Below, piece by piece: positions 44,901 through 53,389 of a DNA stretch of 64,000 bases; position 1 is the stretch's first letter, and every line of letters begins with the position of its first letter. The DNA is from G963662675 sp963662675. Its GTDB lineage: Bacteria > Bacteroidota > Bacteroidia > Bacteroidales > Prolixibacteraceae. Location of the stretch: NCBI GenBank assembly GCA_963662675.2, contig CAXXHP010000004.1, forward strand, positions 868,001-932,000, read 5' to 3'. Both the position numbers and the translations under genes were made by a program. The notes below the pieces were generated by a model, which had not been told where the DNA came from, did no database searches, and saw only the letters and a program-made list of their open reading frames with translations.

Positions 44901-46202
44901 CTTGAACCAAACAATGCCTTTCAAAACAATCGTTTTCATTCCAAAAGAATCTATTTTGATAAGCCAATTATTCAAACCAATCAGGTAGAAGGAGATAATC
45001 CAACAAATCCATTGCTTATAAAGCTCCCTAAAGATCTACTATATGTTATGGATGAAATATCATCGGAACAAGTTATTATCGAAGATGCTACTTTCAATAT
45101 CAATCATCAATCAAAAACCACATTACTTAACAATATTGATTTTAATCTTGAGCAATTTCGTTTAGACAGCACCCTGTCTGAAAGACCTCTCGGTGCAGAG
45201 AACGTCTCTGTCTCTATGAGCAATTACAAATTCTCAGATAAGAATAATTTATATAACTTTTCTATAGAAAGAATTTTCTATTCAGGCGAAGACAATACCC
45301 TTGATTTTTCCGGAATAAAAATTGACCCAAATTATTCCAAAGAGGAATACCAACTGGCAATACCCTATCAGGCAGATTATTTTTCAGGGGATGTTGATAG
45401 TATTAAAATTAAAGATCTTGATTTGAACCGATGGTTATCAAAAGAAGAATTAACAGGAAGTCAAATTCTTATATGCAAAGCAAATATTGACATTTATAGG
45501 GATAAACGGACTGCATTCAACGAGAACCAATATCGACCACTACCCCAGCAAATTATAAAAGAGATCGACTACCTATTCTATTTTGATTCGTTAAGTATGG
45601 TTGATGCCGATATTTCATATGAGGAGCAATTAAAAGGAGTTTCAGATCCCGGAACTGTAAGATTTGGCAAATTGCATGGGACAGTCTTCCCATTTACAAA
45701 TGAAGCATCACAAACAGAGACAAGGCTAAAGGCATCTGCTCGTTTAATGAATTCCAGCAATTTAAATGTAAATATGACATTCGATCTTAACTCACCATCA
45801 TTTCAATTTAATGCCTCTGGCTCTTTATCTCCATTCGATATTACTACACTTAACCCAATTACCAAAAGCAATGCACAAATATTGGTTCGTTCCGGCAAAT
45901 TAAACCGATTTGAATTTGATTTTTCGGCAGACACATTAAAAGCAAAAGGCAAACTTCGCTTCGCATACGACGATCTTAAGATATCTATTTTGGAACAGAA
46001 AAATGGAGATACAAAAGAGGCCAAATTTGCTAGTTTTCTTGCAAATAGCCTCATGCTGAAATCAAAAAATCCACGAACACGAATTTTACTACCTGATGAT
46101 ATCAACTTTGAACGCGATCCTAAACGATCAATTATCAACTATTGGTGGAAAACTATTTTTAGCGGTGCAAAAAACACATTTGGCTTAAAAGAAGATAAAT
46201 AG
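41973..46202 (+). CDS. Large membrane-anchored AsmA/DUF748-like protein with six internal repeats
   Basis: 1409 residues. A basic N-terminus and one membrane helix (about 12-34) place the rest in the periplasm. The body is almost all beta strand and holds six modules about 174 residues apart, marked by a strand pattern such as YANEIELSLRDYTMNLADQL and FSDYFELALKDHLFKLSDNV, starting near residues 208, 381, 555, 735, 909 and 1073. The C-terminal part (FDLNSPSFQFNASGSLSPFD, then ILVRSGKLNRFEFDFSAD) is like the AsmA/DUF748 C-terminal region. Such repeating grooves are the design of bridge-like lipid transfer proteins (TamB, YhdP); lipid transport to the outer membrane is inferred. Next gene 82 nt on. 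Confidence 0.72.
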   Translation: MTNKNRRKIKKITYWFLSAILFILIGTNIFIYAFLPRYLHDELTQFISDKTSQQYELTLAKININFLNQGIYLESVELKSTASTTNHYYFSADRVQAKRISLLSYLTNKELSVKSLEFTNPVLELYGTNEEQKVNIEDEELFRILQPFFGQTLKFVSIQNIEFSDAKISQFRLDSDTSQFNTVNTFNIGITNFFIDSTLLAQRNEFFLADDIFLNIQNFNRMLGDSLHQLQMEEVTYSIKKKSILGNNIRLLPIDTTNTSHTYYWVNVPEMSIRSENIREIFDNDTIKIDSLSLYRSDIRIKPPQKGTSLKLREISEFDLYQLIQNDFQLIAIHHLSFEGDRMRIESRTTDEKLFQEFDQLIVNVDEFQLDSQSNTNPKKILYSNQIHLEVGSYTLRLSDNIHQFKTSNIYASSKDSIIKTEQLELTTVNTPLDLSTEVNMKCDSIRLLAIDFAWLYHHREIPLEELAAYNPNLIINQHKKSDDKKKSNNSLLYEFIRDYIKGIYANRIAIENGQIKVNDLKNIADKGSIETNFNLRLAEFSLDSNSVRRTDKLFYANEIELSLRDYTMNLADQLHQLEVEQINISTAQQLASFQNVHLYPEIKNNTEERLQKLNKSQLFNITIPSLVLRKTDIHHAFFNKSLHINSLEIGKPNIYLEIFANNKIKKDNYNLDEFYELLNNYIAEIEVNTIKTTDGKFRFVNHSKKGKTIDFTNNFTLKLDHFLLNDQELQKDRLLFSDYFELALKDHLFKLSDNVHYVQAKEINLSSKESSISINNALLYPDITSTEYKDLPWHLQVNIPQIKLESVNLHKAYFKNILEVENFDISPSTIELYRNKTTSNKINFKDIAIPLPPEIESIFIKNIDMKKGELRIYNIDGYHQIQIAESTVDLQVENARLEKKSNSKTAEFTSSNIETRVSQLHLSPQNVPYIVDVDSIYFSSKEKQLNFSQLDIQAINDRDNLALIRLQIPDLIFEDLEPNNAFQNNRFHSKRIYFDKPIIQTNQVEGDNPTNPLLIKLPKDLLYVMDEISSEQVIIEDATFNINHQSKTTLLNNIDFNLEQFRLDSTLSERPLGAENVSVSMSNYKFSDKNNLYNFSIERIFYSGEDNTLDFSGIKIDPNYSKEEYQLAIPYQADYFSGDVDSIKIKDLDLNRWLSKEELTGSQILICKANIDIYRDKRTAFNENQYRPLPQQIIKEIDYLFYFDSLSMVDADISYEEQLKGVSDPGTVRFGKLHGTVFPFTNEASQTETRLKASARLMNSSNLNVNMTFDLNSPSFQFNASGSLSPFDITTLNPITKSNAQILVRSGKLNRFEFDFSADTLKAKGKLRFAYDDLKISILEQKNGDTKEAKFASFLANSLMLKSKNPRTRILLPDDINFERDPKRSIINYWWKTIFSGAKNTFGLKEDK

Positions 46203-46284
46203 CACTCGCTTTTCAAACGACTTAAGCCCATTTTTTTTATACCTTTATTTTCTTTGTTTATCTTTAAAAAACATTTGTCTAAAT

Positions 46285-47697
46285 ATGTTTTCGAATCTTC
46301 GAATTTCGATAAAAAAACAGATTATATTTCTGGGTTTTATATTGGTTATATTTTCAAATAATAATTGTTTAGGGCTGACGCTTAAAAACGATAGAACTTC
46401 TTATTTTTCAAATAGCACAACATTAATATCCAATAATGAAAGCCCAACATCGACTTCCGACACTAACATAAAGACTACTGAAAAAAGTCTGAAAACAATT
46501 CCAAATACAGCTTTTTTAATCCTCTTAATACTTTTCACTGCATTAATCACCTATATATTTGCTTACCTGAAATTTAATCGAGAACTCCGGCATAGTGAAA
46601 AAAGCTATTATAAACTATTCAAGGAAAACCACTCGATCATTCTGATCCTTGATCCCAACAATGGGCAAATTGTTGATTCCAACTATTCTGCATCAAAATT
46701 TTACGGTTATAAGCATGCCGAGTTCAAGAAATTGGCTATTCAGGACATCGACACACTTCCTCTTCATGACTTAAAAGAAACGATGAAGCTTCTTATAGAG
46801 GATGATTCGCATATTCTAGCTCAACACCGTTTAAAAAACCAACAGTTTAAAGATGTTGAACTCTATTCAGGAAGGATTTCTTATAAGAAAAACAACTATC
46901 TGTATGCTATAGTATATGATATCACACAAAGAGTTGAGGCAACAAACGAATTAATAGAAGCTAAAATTAAGGCGGAAGAAAGCGACCGTTTAAAATCTGC
47001 ATTTTTGGCAAACATGAGCCATGAAATTCGAACTCCGATGAATAGTATTATTGGCTTTTCCTCTCTATTGGAAGATGACGATTACGATACACTCATGCGA
47101 CAAGAATACCTAGTGCATATTCAAAAAAGCGGAGAACACCTACTTAAGTTAATTGACGACATTATAGATCTCTCAAAAATTGAGGCCAACAAATTAGACG
47201 TCTCCTTAAATGATTCCAAGCTAAATCCATTATTAGATGATATTTTTGTACTTGCAAACAATCAACTTAAAGCCGCAAATAAAGGTCACATCAAAATCAT
47301 TCAGAATAATGGAATAAAGGATAAGAACTTCATTATAAAAACTGATGAAATCCGGTTAAAACAGATATTACTAAACTTGATTAACAATTCCATAAAATTC
47401 ACAGATCAAGGGCATATTGAATTTGGATATAAATTTCGGGAAGACGGTATTATTCAATTTTTTGTGAAGGATACAGGAATCGGCATTCCGGACGACAAAC
47501 AAAAGATTATTTTCACAGCTTTTGGTCAAATTGAAGAATATGCAAAAAGAAACTCAGGTGGTACAGGACTTGGACTTTCCATTACCCTTTCGCTTGTAAA
47601 AAAGCTTGGCGGACATATCTGGGTGATGTCAAAAGTAGGAAAAGGCTCTCGTTTTTATTTCACTCACCCTTCAAAAGAAAACCTACTAAATCTTTAA
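46285..47697 (+). CDS. Membrane-bound PAS sensor histidine kinase
   Basis: 470 residues. Signal peptide-like start, a short periplasmic Ser/Thr-rich segment (about 32-72), one membrane helix (about 75-94), a PAS domain (about 105-220, YYKLFKENHSIILILDPNNG), HisKA with AFLANMSHEIRTPMNSIIGF (H246), and a HATPase with LINNSIKFT, VKDTGIGIP and GTGLGLSIT. No receiver domain and no response regulator nearby. Its kinase core is close to that of the kinase at 39439, with the AsmA-like gene between them. Confidence 0.92.
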   Translation: MFSNLRISIKKQIIFLGFILVIFSNNNCLGLTLKNDRTSYFSNSTTLISNNESPTSTSDTNIKTTEKSLKTIPNTAFLILLILFTALITYIFAYLKFNRELRHSEKSYYKLFKENHSIILILDPNNGQIVDSNYSASKFYGYKHAEFKKLAIQDIDTLPLHDLKETMKLLIEDDSHILAQHRLKNQQFKDVELYSGRISYKKNNYLYAIVYDITQRVEATNELIEAKIKAEESDRLKSAFLANMSHEIRTPMNSIIGFSSLLEDDDYDTLMRQEYLVHIQKSGEHLLKLIDDIIDLSKIEANKLDVSLNDSKLNPLLDDIFVLANNQLKAANKGHIKIIQNNGIKDKNFIIKTDEIRLKQILLNLINNSIKFTDQGHIEFGYKFREDGIIQFFVKDTGIGIPDDKQKIIFTAFGQIEEYAKRNSGGTGLGLSITLSLVKKLGGHIWVMSKVGKGSRFYFTHPSKENLLNL

Positions 47698-47707
47698 GAA
47701 AAAAGAA

Positions 47708-47747
47708 GGAATAGCAACAATCTGAAAATTGTCGTTATCCCTTTTTT
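47708..47747. terminator. Hairpin terminator after the histidine kinase
   Basis: Imperfect stem of about 13 pairs (47708-47721 with 47728-47740) followed by CTTTTTT on plus; on minus it is followed by TTCTTTTTTC. It can serve the kinase gene and the convergent glycosyltransferase gene. Confidence 0.7.
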
Positions 47748-47766
47748 ATGCTGTAACCTTGTTTGC

Positions 47767-48711
47767 TTATTTCTCTTTTGTTGAGCTTACGTTTTTGATA
47801 CGATATGGCGTCTTCTGCTGCGACTCAAAATAAGTTCTCATCTGCATTTCAGCAACAATACCAATGGTAATAAATTGAATACCGGCAACCACCAACAACA
47901 AGCCAAGAATTAGCAAAGGTTTTCCCCAGATGTTGTGTCCCAATATTTTCAAAATCAATAAATAGGCATTAATAAGAAAGCCAACGCCTAGAGTAATTAT
48001 TCCCAACCCACCAAAAAAATGCATTGGCCGTTGCATGTACTTTTTAAAGAAAAGCATCAGTAGCAAATCGCTAAATACACGAGTGGTACGACTTAGGTTG
48101 TATTTTGATTTCCCAAACTCACGGGCACGATGATTTACATCTACCTGAGTCAAACGAGTTGAACCTTCGAATGCTAACAACACAGGAATAAACCGATGTA
48201 ATTCGCCATAGATGTGAATATCTTTGATCGCCTCATTTGTAAATACTTTCAAAGTACAGCCCAGATCTCTCATCTGTGTCCCTGTTGATTCGCGAATGAT
48301 GTAATTCGCTATTTTACTCGGTATTTTGCGAAGAAAGGCTCCGTCTTTACGATTGGCACGCACTCCGGCCACCATATCCCACTGCCCTTCTTTACACATT
48401 TGTAACATCATAGGAATGTCAGCAGGATCATTCTGCAAGTCGCCATCTAATAAAACTACATGCTCACCAATTGCCTGGTCAATTCCAGCCTGTAGGGCTG
48501 AGCTTTGTCCGTAGTTACGCTTTAGTTCAACTAAAATAAAACGGTCATCATCAATCCCTCGTATTTCTTCACGTGTTCTATCACTTGAGCCATCATCAAC
48601 AAAGATAGCTTCATAGTCAAAATCAGGAAGAGCAGCTTTTATCTGTTCTGTAAGCGGTTTAATATTTAATTCTTCGTTGTAAACACAGATGATCAGGCTT
48701 AGTTGTTTCAT
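47767..48711 (-). CDS. Family 2 glycosyltransferase, polyprenyl-phosphate sugar synthase (ArnC/DPM-like)
   Basis: 314 residues. GT-A domain: SLIICVYNEELNIKPL at the start, FVDDGSSDRTRE, NYGQSSALQAGI, LLDGDLQNDP (DxD-type site) and RDLGCTLKVF, then two C-terminal membrane helices (about 232-290). This is the layout of enzymes that make undecaprenyl- or dolichyl-phosphate-linked sugars on the inner membrane. It is divergent from the ArnT-like gene that would use such a donor. Confidence 0.9.
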   Translation of the reverse strand: MKQLSLIICVYNEELNIKPLTEQIKAALPDFDYEAIFVDDGSSDRTREEIRGIDDDRFILVELKRNYGQSSALQAGIDQAIGEHVVLLDGDLQNDPADIPMMLQMCKEGQWDMVAGVRANRKDGAFLRKIPSKIANYIIRESTGTQMRDLGCTLKVFTNEAIKDIHIYGELHRFIPVLLAFEGSTRLTQVDVNHRAREFGKSKYNLSRTTRVFSDLLLMLFFKKYMQRPMHFFGGLGIITLGVGFLINAYLLILKILGHNIWGKPLLILGLLLVVAGIQFITIGIVAEMQMRTYFESQQKTPYRIKNVSSTKEK

Positions 48712-48832
48712 GATTTTCTGTTTATGGCTTTAATTGGATTTTTCTAACTAAAATTTTGTTATTTAGCGAAGCGAAATTATAAAAAAGGGTTTAAGTAATC
48801 TAATCCTTTCTCAATTATATCAACATCTGGTC

Positions 48833-50401
48833 ATGATCAACAAACTAAGTATCTCAAAATACACATCTATCTTATTGTTTCTTTTGTCGTTTGCAATTTA
48901 TTCTTCAAATATTGGGGGCGTAAGCATATACATTCTTGATGAAGCTAAAAATGCCGGTTGCGCACGCGAAATGTTTGATCAGGGTGAGTTAATTGTCCCA
49001 ACCTTTAATGATGTATTGAGGACAGACAAACCTCCTCTGCATTATTTCTTCATGATGCTAAGCTATTCACTGTTTGGGGTGAATGCCTTTGCAGCTCGCT
49101 TCTTCTCTGCACTTTTTGGCGCCCTAACCGTATTGATTAGTTTTCTTTTCGTCCGAAAATATTCCGGTGCCACCCATGCTGTCTGGACCGCCATTGTTTT
49201 GTTGGCCTCAGTCCACCTAAGCATTCAATTTCATTTAGCAGTACCCGACCCCTATCTAATTTTCTTTATTACAGCAGGCGTCATGTCTTTTTATGCGTCG
49301 ATTAAAGAAAACAAACTACGATATTTACTTCCAATGTATATAGCCATTGGGCTTGGAACACTTTCAAAAGGGCCAGTCGCTATTGGATTGCCCGGATTGA
49401 TATTTCTTCTATTTCTAATATTCAGCAAACGATTTAGCTGGAAAGAAATAATGAAATTAAAGCCTTTTATGGGGGCAATAATTGTACTGGCAATTGCACT
49501 ACCCTGGTATATTCTTGTACATATAAAAACAAATGGGGCTTGGACTGATGGCTTTTTCCTAAAACATAACTTGGGACGCTTTACTGATAAAATGGAAGGA
49601 CACGGAGGCATCTTTCTAATTACCATTGGCTTTGTTCTAATGGGTTTATTCCCTTTTTCAGCATTCATTGTGCAGGCAGTAAAAAAAGCATGGAGAAACC
49701 GAAAAGATGATTTTACGCTTTTTAATTTGATTGCTGGATTAACCATTGTTGCATTCTTTTCTGTTTCGCGAACCAAATTGCCGAACTACACCGTCCCTTC
49801 ATATCCATTTTTGGCAATTATACTTGCTCAGTACTTACAAGGGATACATTCTAAAAAGCTTAAATTAAAAGTCGGTATGATTATTCTTTTATCCGTTGGA
49901 ATTTTGCTCATACCTGGACTTCTAGTAGCACTTAATTTCGACAGCGCATTAACAGACGTAAAATACATCGCCTGGTATTTCCTCCCATTCCCAATGATAA
50001 TGATAGCTGCTTTTTATTTTTATAAGAAGGGAAATGAAGAAACCTCTCTATCTCTTGTTGCAGCAAGCGGGATAATTACAGCACTCATCTTTTTTGTCTT
50101 TGCATTTCCGGTTATTGATCGTCAAAATCCGGTAGCTAAAAGCAAGGACATGCTAAAAGAAAAAGAAGTTCGATATTATAAGAAATTCAATCCTTCTTAT
50201 GCATTCTATTTAGAGAAAGAGATTCCGCCAATCGAGCAAAACGATTTCCAATTGTTTTTTCAAGAGAACCCAGCTGGTGTTATCATTTCAACAAAGAAGA
50301 ATATCGATAAAATAGAGATTCCTACCAATTTAGAAGTTAGCTTTTCTTCACGCGATATTTTCGAATCACCAACAACGGTGCTAATCACTATAAAGAAGTA
50401 G
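48833..50401 (+). CDS. ArnT-like glycosyltransferase (GT39/GT83 family)
   Basis: 522 residues, with about 12 membrane helices. The catalytic first periplasmic loop is ILDEAKNAGCAREMFDQGEL followed by TDKPPLHYFFMML, the DExxY/A-x-ARxM...KPPL pattern of ArnT/PMT enzymes that take sugar from a polyprenyl-phosphate donor and place it on lipid A or a glycan. The donor could come from the adjacent GT2 enzyme. The last 14 bases overlap the end of the convergent PAP2 gene. Confidence 0.9.
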   Translation: MINKLSISKYTSILLFLLSFAIYSSNIGGVSIYILDEAKNAGCAREMFDQGELIVPTFNDVLRTDKPPLHYFFMMLSYSLFGVNAFAARFFSALFGALTVLISFLFVRKYSGATHAVWTAIVLLASVHLSIQFHLAVPDPYLIFFITAGVMSFYASIKENKLRYLLPMYIAIGLGTLSKGPVAIGLPGLIFLLFLIFSKRFSWKEIMKLKPFMGAIIVLAIALPWYILVHIKTNGAWTDGFFLKHNLGRFTDKMEGHGGIFLITIGFVLMGLFPFSAFIVQAVKKAWRNRKDDFTLFNLIAGLTIVAFFSVSRTKLPNYTVPSYPFLAIILAQYLQGIHSKKLKLKVGMIILLSVGILLIPGLLVALNFDSALTDVKYIAWYFLPFPMIMIAAFYFYKKGNEETSLSLVAASGIITALIFFVFAFPVIDRQNPVAKSKDMLKEKEVRYYKKFNPSYAFYLEKEIPPIEQNDFQLFFQENPAGVIISTKKNIDKIEIPTNLEVSFSSRDIFESPTTVLITIKK

Positions 50402-51089
50402 TCTTCCTTTTAAAGGAGATTTTATATATGGGCTTTTGGTACAGGCTTCGCTTATTAAGTACAAATTGACCATCACCAATCCAGATCGTCAACGCTGTGC
50501 AAAACATACCTAGAATTGATCCTACATATACATCAATAAAAAAATGTTGGCACAAATAAATCCTTGAAAAACCAATAACTAGAGCGACACCGAAGAACAA
50601 CACCCCTATCCACCTTTTACCAACAAAATAGGCCATCAGGCTCATTGCTGCAAAAATAGTCATAGTATGTCCGGATGGAAAACTGGAATGATAATTCAAT
50701 TCAGCAGTATAAATAAATCGATTAAAGTCGTCGTAGTACAGAAAGTTGAATGGACGGATTCGTCCAGGGAAAAGTACATTTTTAAACAGGCTGGTAAATA
50801 TGCCTACAAAAGCGAGATTCACAAGTCCCATCATAGCATAGCGAATACGTACAAAAATCAATAGCGCCATAACAGCAGCAACAAAACCGCCAAGTCCAAG
50901 ATCTGTTATTAGGGATACAATACCATCCCACGACTCCCTTGAGTAGTTATTTACAAACAGTACAACATCTCCATGTTCTATGGATAGTGCCAGCACAAAA
51001 CCAATAATCAGAAATGGAATATACAGAAAGGTAAAACCCTGCAATCCTTTATTTTGTAACAGCATGTATGAGTTGTTTTTTAGTCCCAT
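50388..51089 (-). CDS. PAP2-family membrane phosphatase
   Basis: 233 residues with about six membrane helices. PAP2 motifs: KNVLFPGRIRPFNF (C1, spaced K and RxxP), SSFPSGHTMTIFAA (C2) and FSRIYLCQHFFIDVYVG (C3). No cleavable signal, unlike the PAP2 protein encoded at 22103. Candidates are undecaprenyl-pyrophosphate recycling or lipid A phosphatase (LpxE/LpxF-like). Start overlaps the preceding outer membrane protein gene by 10 bp; Met at residue 9 would avoid this. Confidence 0.9.
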   Translation of the reverse strand: MGLKNNSYMLLQNKGLQGFTFLYIPFLIIGFVLALSIEHGDVVLFVNNYSRESWDGIVSLITDLGLGGFVAAVMALLIFVRIRYAMMGLVNLAFVGIFTSLFKNVLFPGRIRPFNFLYYDDFNRFIYTAELNYHSSFPSGHTMTIFAAMSLMAYFVGKRWIGVLFFGVALVIGFSRIYLCQHFFIDVYVGSILGMFCTALTIWIGDGQFVLNKRSLYQKPIYKISFKRKTTSL

Positions 51090-51967
51090 TGCCAGATATA
51101 TGCAAAAGTTATGGTTTTATAATCCCAGTCGCGTATACCATAAGTAAATTGAACCCGAATGGCATCTTCCACCAGTTTTCTTTTAATCTCAACATTGTAC
51201 ACCATTGGTTTGTCCCTTTCCACTTTATAGCCGGAATAACCTGCCAATGAGTTTGAAAAATTCCATTTCCCATTACCCAAATCAAAGCCTGCACTATACA
51301 TGTAAGCATCATTTTGTAAGTTCTCATCATCATTCGTCTGCCACGAGTAAAAGCCAAATGAAGTAAAAGGCATAAAGCTCCAATCAAACTTACATTGGTA
51401 TTCTTTAGAAAAACTCAAATCAAAAAAGTAGCCAGGACTGTCAGCATATCGAGCGGCATCAATTCTTCCCCCCGAAGCAGTCTTTCCAGTCATTCGCAAC
51501 AAAGTATTTGGGAATTTTCTATTTTTCCATAGCTGTATTTGCGTACTGAAATACAAATCGCCAACGGCCAAACCTCTTCCATCCTTATCACGGGCTGCAC
51601 GTTCATCACGCACTTCTGGTGACATTTCGTAATGCTCCAGCATAACACCATAAATTTCAATGGCGATTTTATTTTCAGCAAAAGGATAGAAAAACCTTCC
51701 TGAAATATTCTGAGTTGGATCTCCTTTCCGAAAATGGAAGTTACTGCTAATCTCCACTTCTTTTTGGTCAGATAGAAGTCCTTTTTTCACTTGAGCAACG
51801 GGTAAGGCATTTGGTCCCAAATATCCAGGGCTAATGGTTATAAATGAACGCCAACCGGGCATACCCGATTCCCACCCATGAGTTTCATTCCACCAACTCC
51901 AATCTGTTTGAGAGTATGCACTCCACGATGTAAGCACTAAAATAAAAAGGAGGTAAATTTTTTTCAT
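51080..51967 (-). CDS. Hypothetical outer membrane beta-barrel protein
   Basis: 295 residues. Signal peptide ends SAYSQ near residue 20. The rest has alternating amphipathic strands rich in Tyr, Trp and Phe (GWRSFITISPGYLGPNALPV, FDLSFSKEYQCKFDWSFMPF) and ends in an aromatic strand TITFAYIWQWD, as in outer membrane barrels of 10-12 strands. No family recognised. Translationally coupled to the PAP2 gene, so it may act on the same lipid or glycan. Confidence 0.65.
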   Translation of the reverse strand: MKKIYLLFILVLTSWSAYSQTDWSWWNETHGWESGMPGWRSFITISPGYLGPNALPVAQVKKGLLSDQKEVEISSNFHFRKGDPTQNISGRFFYPFAENKIAIEIYGVMLEHYEMSPEVRDERAARDKDGRGLAVGDLYFSTQIQLWKNRKFPNTLLRMTGKTASGGRIDAARYADSPGYFFDLSFSKEYQCKFDWSFMPFTSFGFYSWQTNDDENLQNDAYMYSAGFDLGNGKWNFSNSLAGYSGYKVERDKPMVYNVEIKRKLVEDAIRVQFTYGIRDWDYKTITFAYIWQWD

Positions 51968-52075
51968 TTGCCCAAAGATAAACAGGCTTTTGATAAATGA
52001 CGAGAAATTATAAAAAAAGGTCTATTTGTTCCATGAAATGCAAAAACTAAAAAAATCGAAAATAATATCATCAGA

Positions 52076-53200
52076 CTACCTATTTTCAGGCAAATAATCA
52101 CTTGGCAGCGCAGCTCCAATTTGTTTACTTCCCATTGTTTTTTTGAACATGATATTGGTGTTCGGAATTGTGCCATTGCTTCTAATAGAACAGGTATCCT
52201 TCAGAAAATAAATTTCTGATTCTTCTGGTAGCTGACTAGTTCTCTCCGCCAAATCCAGAGGTTCATCTCCCTTGCTAAAGTACTCTATTGACAACCGAAC
52301 TCCAGCCAAACCAGTAATAACAGCAAGGTCATCCTCTAAATAGGTCAAGTGAGGCTGCAAATCAAATCCAAATAATTCTTTTTTGTATTCCCCATCTACC
52401 AGTACCATTTTATGAATGGAGTAGCCATTACGATCCAGCTCATTATTATATAATGAACGAAGGAAGTGCATACCAGAATTGTAATATGTTTTCAACCTGT
52501 TTTTATCATATTTTTTTGATTTGCCACCTCCAACAGATTCAATTGGAGAATAAAAATAATTGCCCAAGAACTTGCATTCATGGGTCATTGTGGTTGAATT
52601 GTAGTATAACTCAAAATTTACTAAATCGGCATGTAAGTTGTAACCAAGCGAAGGCAAATAAATTTTTAATGGAATCTGCGAACTTGCTGTAAGTCTCTCA
52701 ATACCTTGTATGTTTTTCATCCATTTTTCTCCTCCGGCAATCTCTCTTTTTTCATTATTCTGATAGACAGTTTTGAATATTAGCACACTATCATTTTCTA
52801 GAATAGCATCGTTTCCCCAAGTTTCATTCCCTAAAAAGCATTTCTCAAAAATTTCCACATTCTTATCTCGAAGAGATTTATCCTGCACCGAAACTTCTGA
52901 TATAATTATTTTCTGAGACCGTAATGAAAGAACCAAATTTAGATTTGATGCATTATCTAACTGAATTGTCTGTTTCTCATAACTCACATGGCTAATTATA
53001 ACTTCACATGGTACAAATATATTCTCTAGGTAAAAAGATCCTTCTTTATCAGTAATTACTCCTTTTGTTGTTCCATTTATATACACGGTTGCATATGGCA
53101 CTGGTTCCTGTGTATCGGCATCCGTAAGTACTCCGGACAATCGATGCTGACTGAACACATTCAGCGGAAAAATAAAAAGTAAAATCCACAAATATTTCAT
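52076..53200 (-). CDS. Carboxypeptidase-regulatory-like domain protein, secreted
   Basis: 374 residues. Signal peptide ends NVFSQ near residue 18; residues about 20-105 form a CarboxypepD_reg-like sandwich (HRLSGVLTDADTQEPVPYAT, then GTTKGVITDKEGSF). The remaining 260 residues are beta-rich and do not look like a TonB plug or receptor barrel; the length is far too short for one. Related Bacteroidetes proteins of this plan are of unknown role at the cell surface. Alone, or first of a unit with the barrel gene 108 nt on. Confidence 0.78.
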   Translation of the reverse strand: MKYLWILLFIFPLNVFSQHRLSGVLTDADTQEPVPYATVYINGTTKGVITDKEGSFYLENIFVPCEVIISHVSYEKQTIQLDNASNLNLVLSLRSQKIIISEVSVQDKSLRDKNVEIFEKCFLGNETWGNDAILENDSVLIFKTVYQNNEKREIAGGEKWMKNIQGIERLTASSQIPLKIYLPSLGYNLHADLVNFELYYNSTTMTHECKFLGNYFYSPIESVGGGKSKKYDKNRLKTYYNSGMHFLRSLYNNELDRNGYSIHKMVLVDGEYKKELFGFDLQPHLTYLEDDLAVITGLAGVRLSIEYFSKGDEPLDLAERTSQLPEESEIYFLKDTCSIRSNGTIPNTNIMFKKTMGSKQIGAALPSDYLPENR

Positions 53201-53257
53201 TACGAATCAGTTTTTGGGCAAACCTGCCGGGCATTTAAAATAACGCGAGCAATTTAC

Positions 53258-53273
53258 AACCAATCTATTGGTT
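53258..53273. promoter_or_regulatory. Perfect inverted repeat upstream of the carboxypeptidase-regulatory-like gene
   Basis: AACCAAT-CT-ATTGGTT, 7-bp arms with a 2-nt centre, lies 58 nt before the gene start and 117 nt after the gluconate permease stop. No T run follows on the minus strand, so an operator is more likely than a terminator. Confidence 0.4.
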
Positions 53274-53389
53274 TACAAAAAGAGAAACATGGTTTAGTAT
53301 AGTAAAATCGAGCAGCAGTACAAACTGATCTACACCTTCCATTTCTTGGATGAATCTCAATGAATCCTGTGTTTCCAAATTTCAACTAG

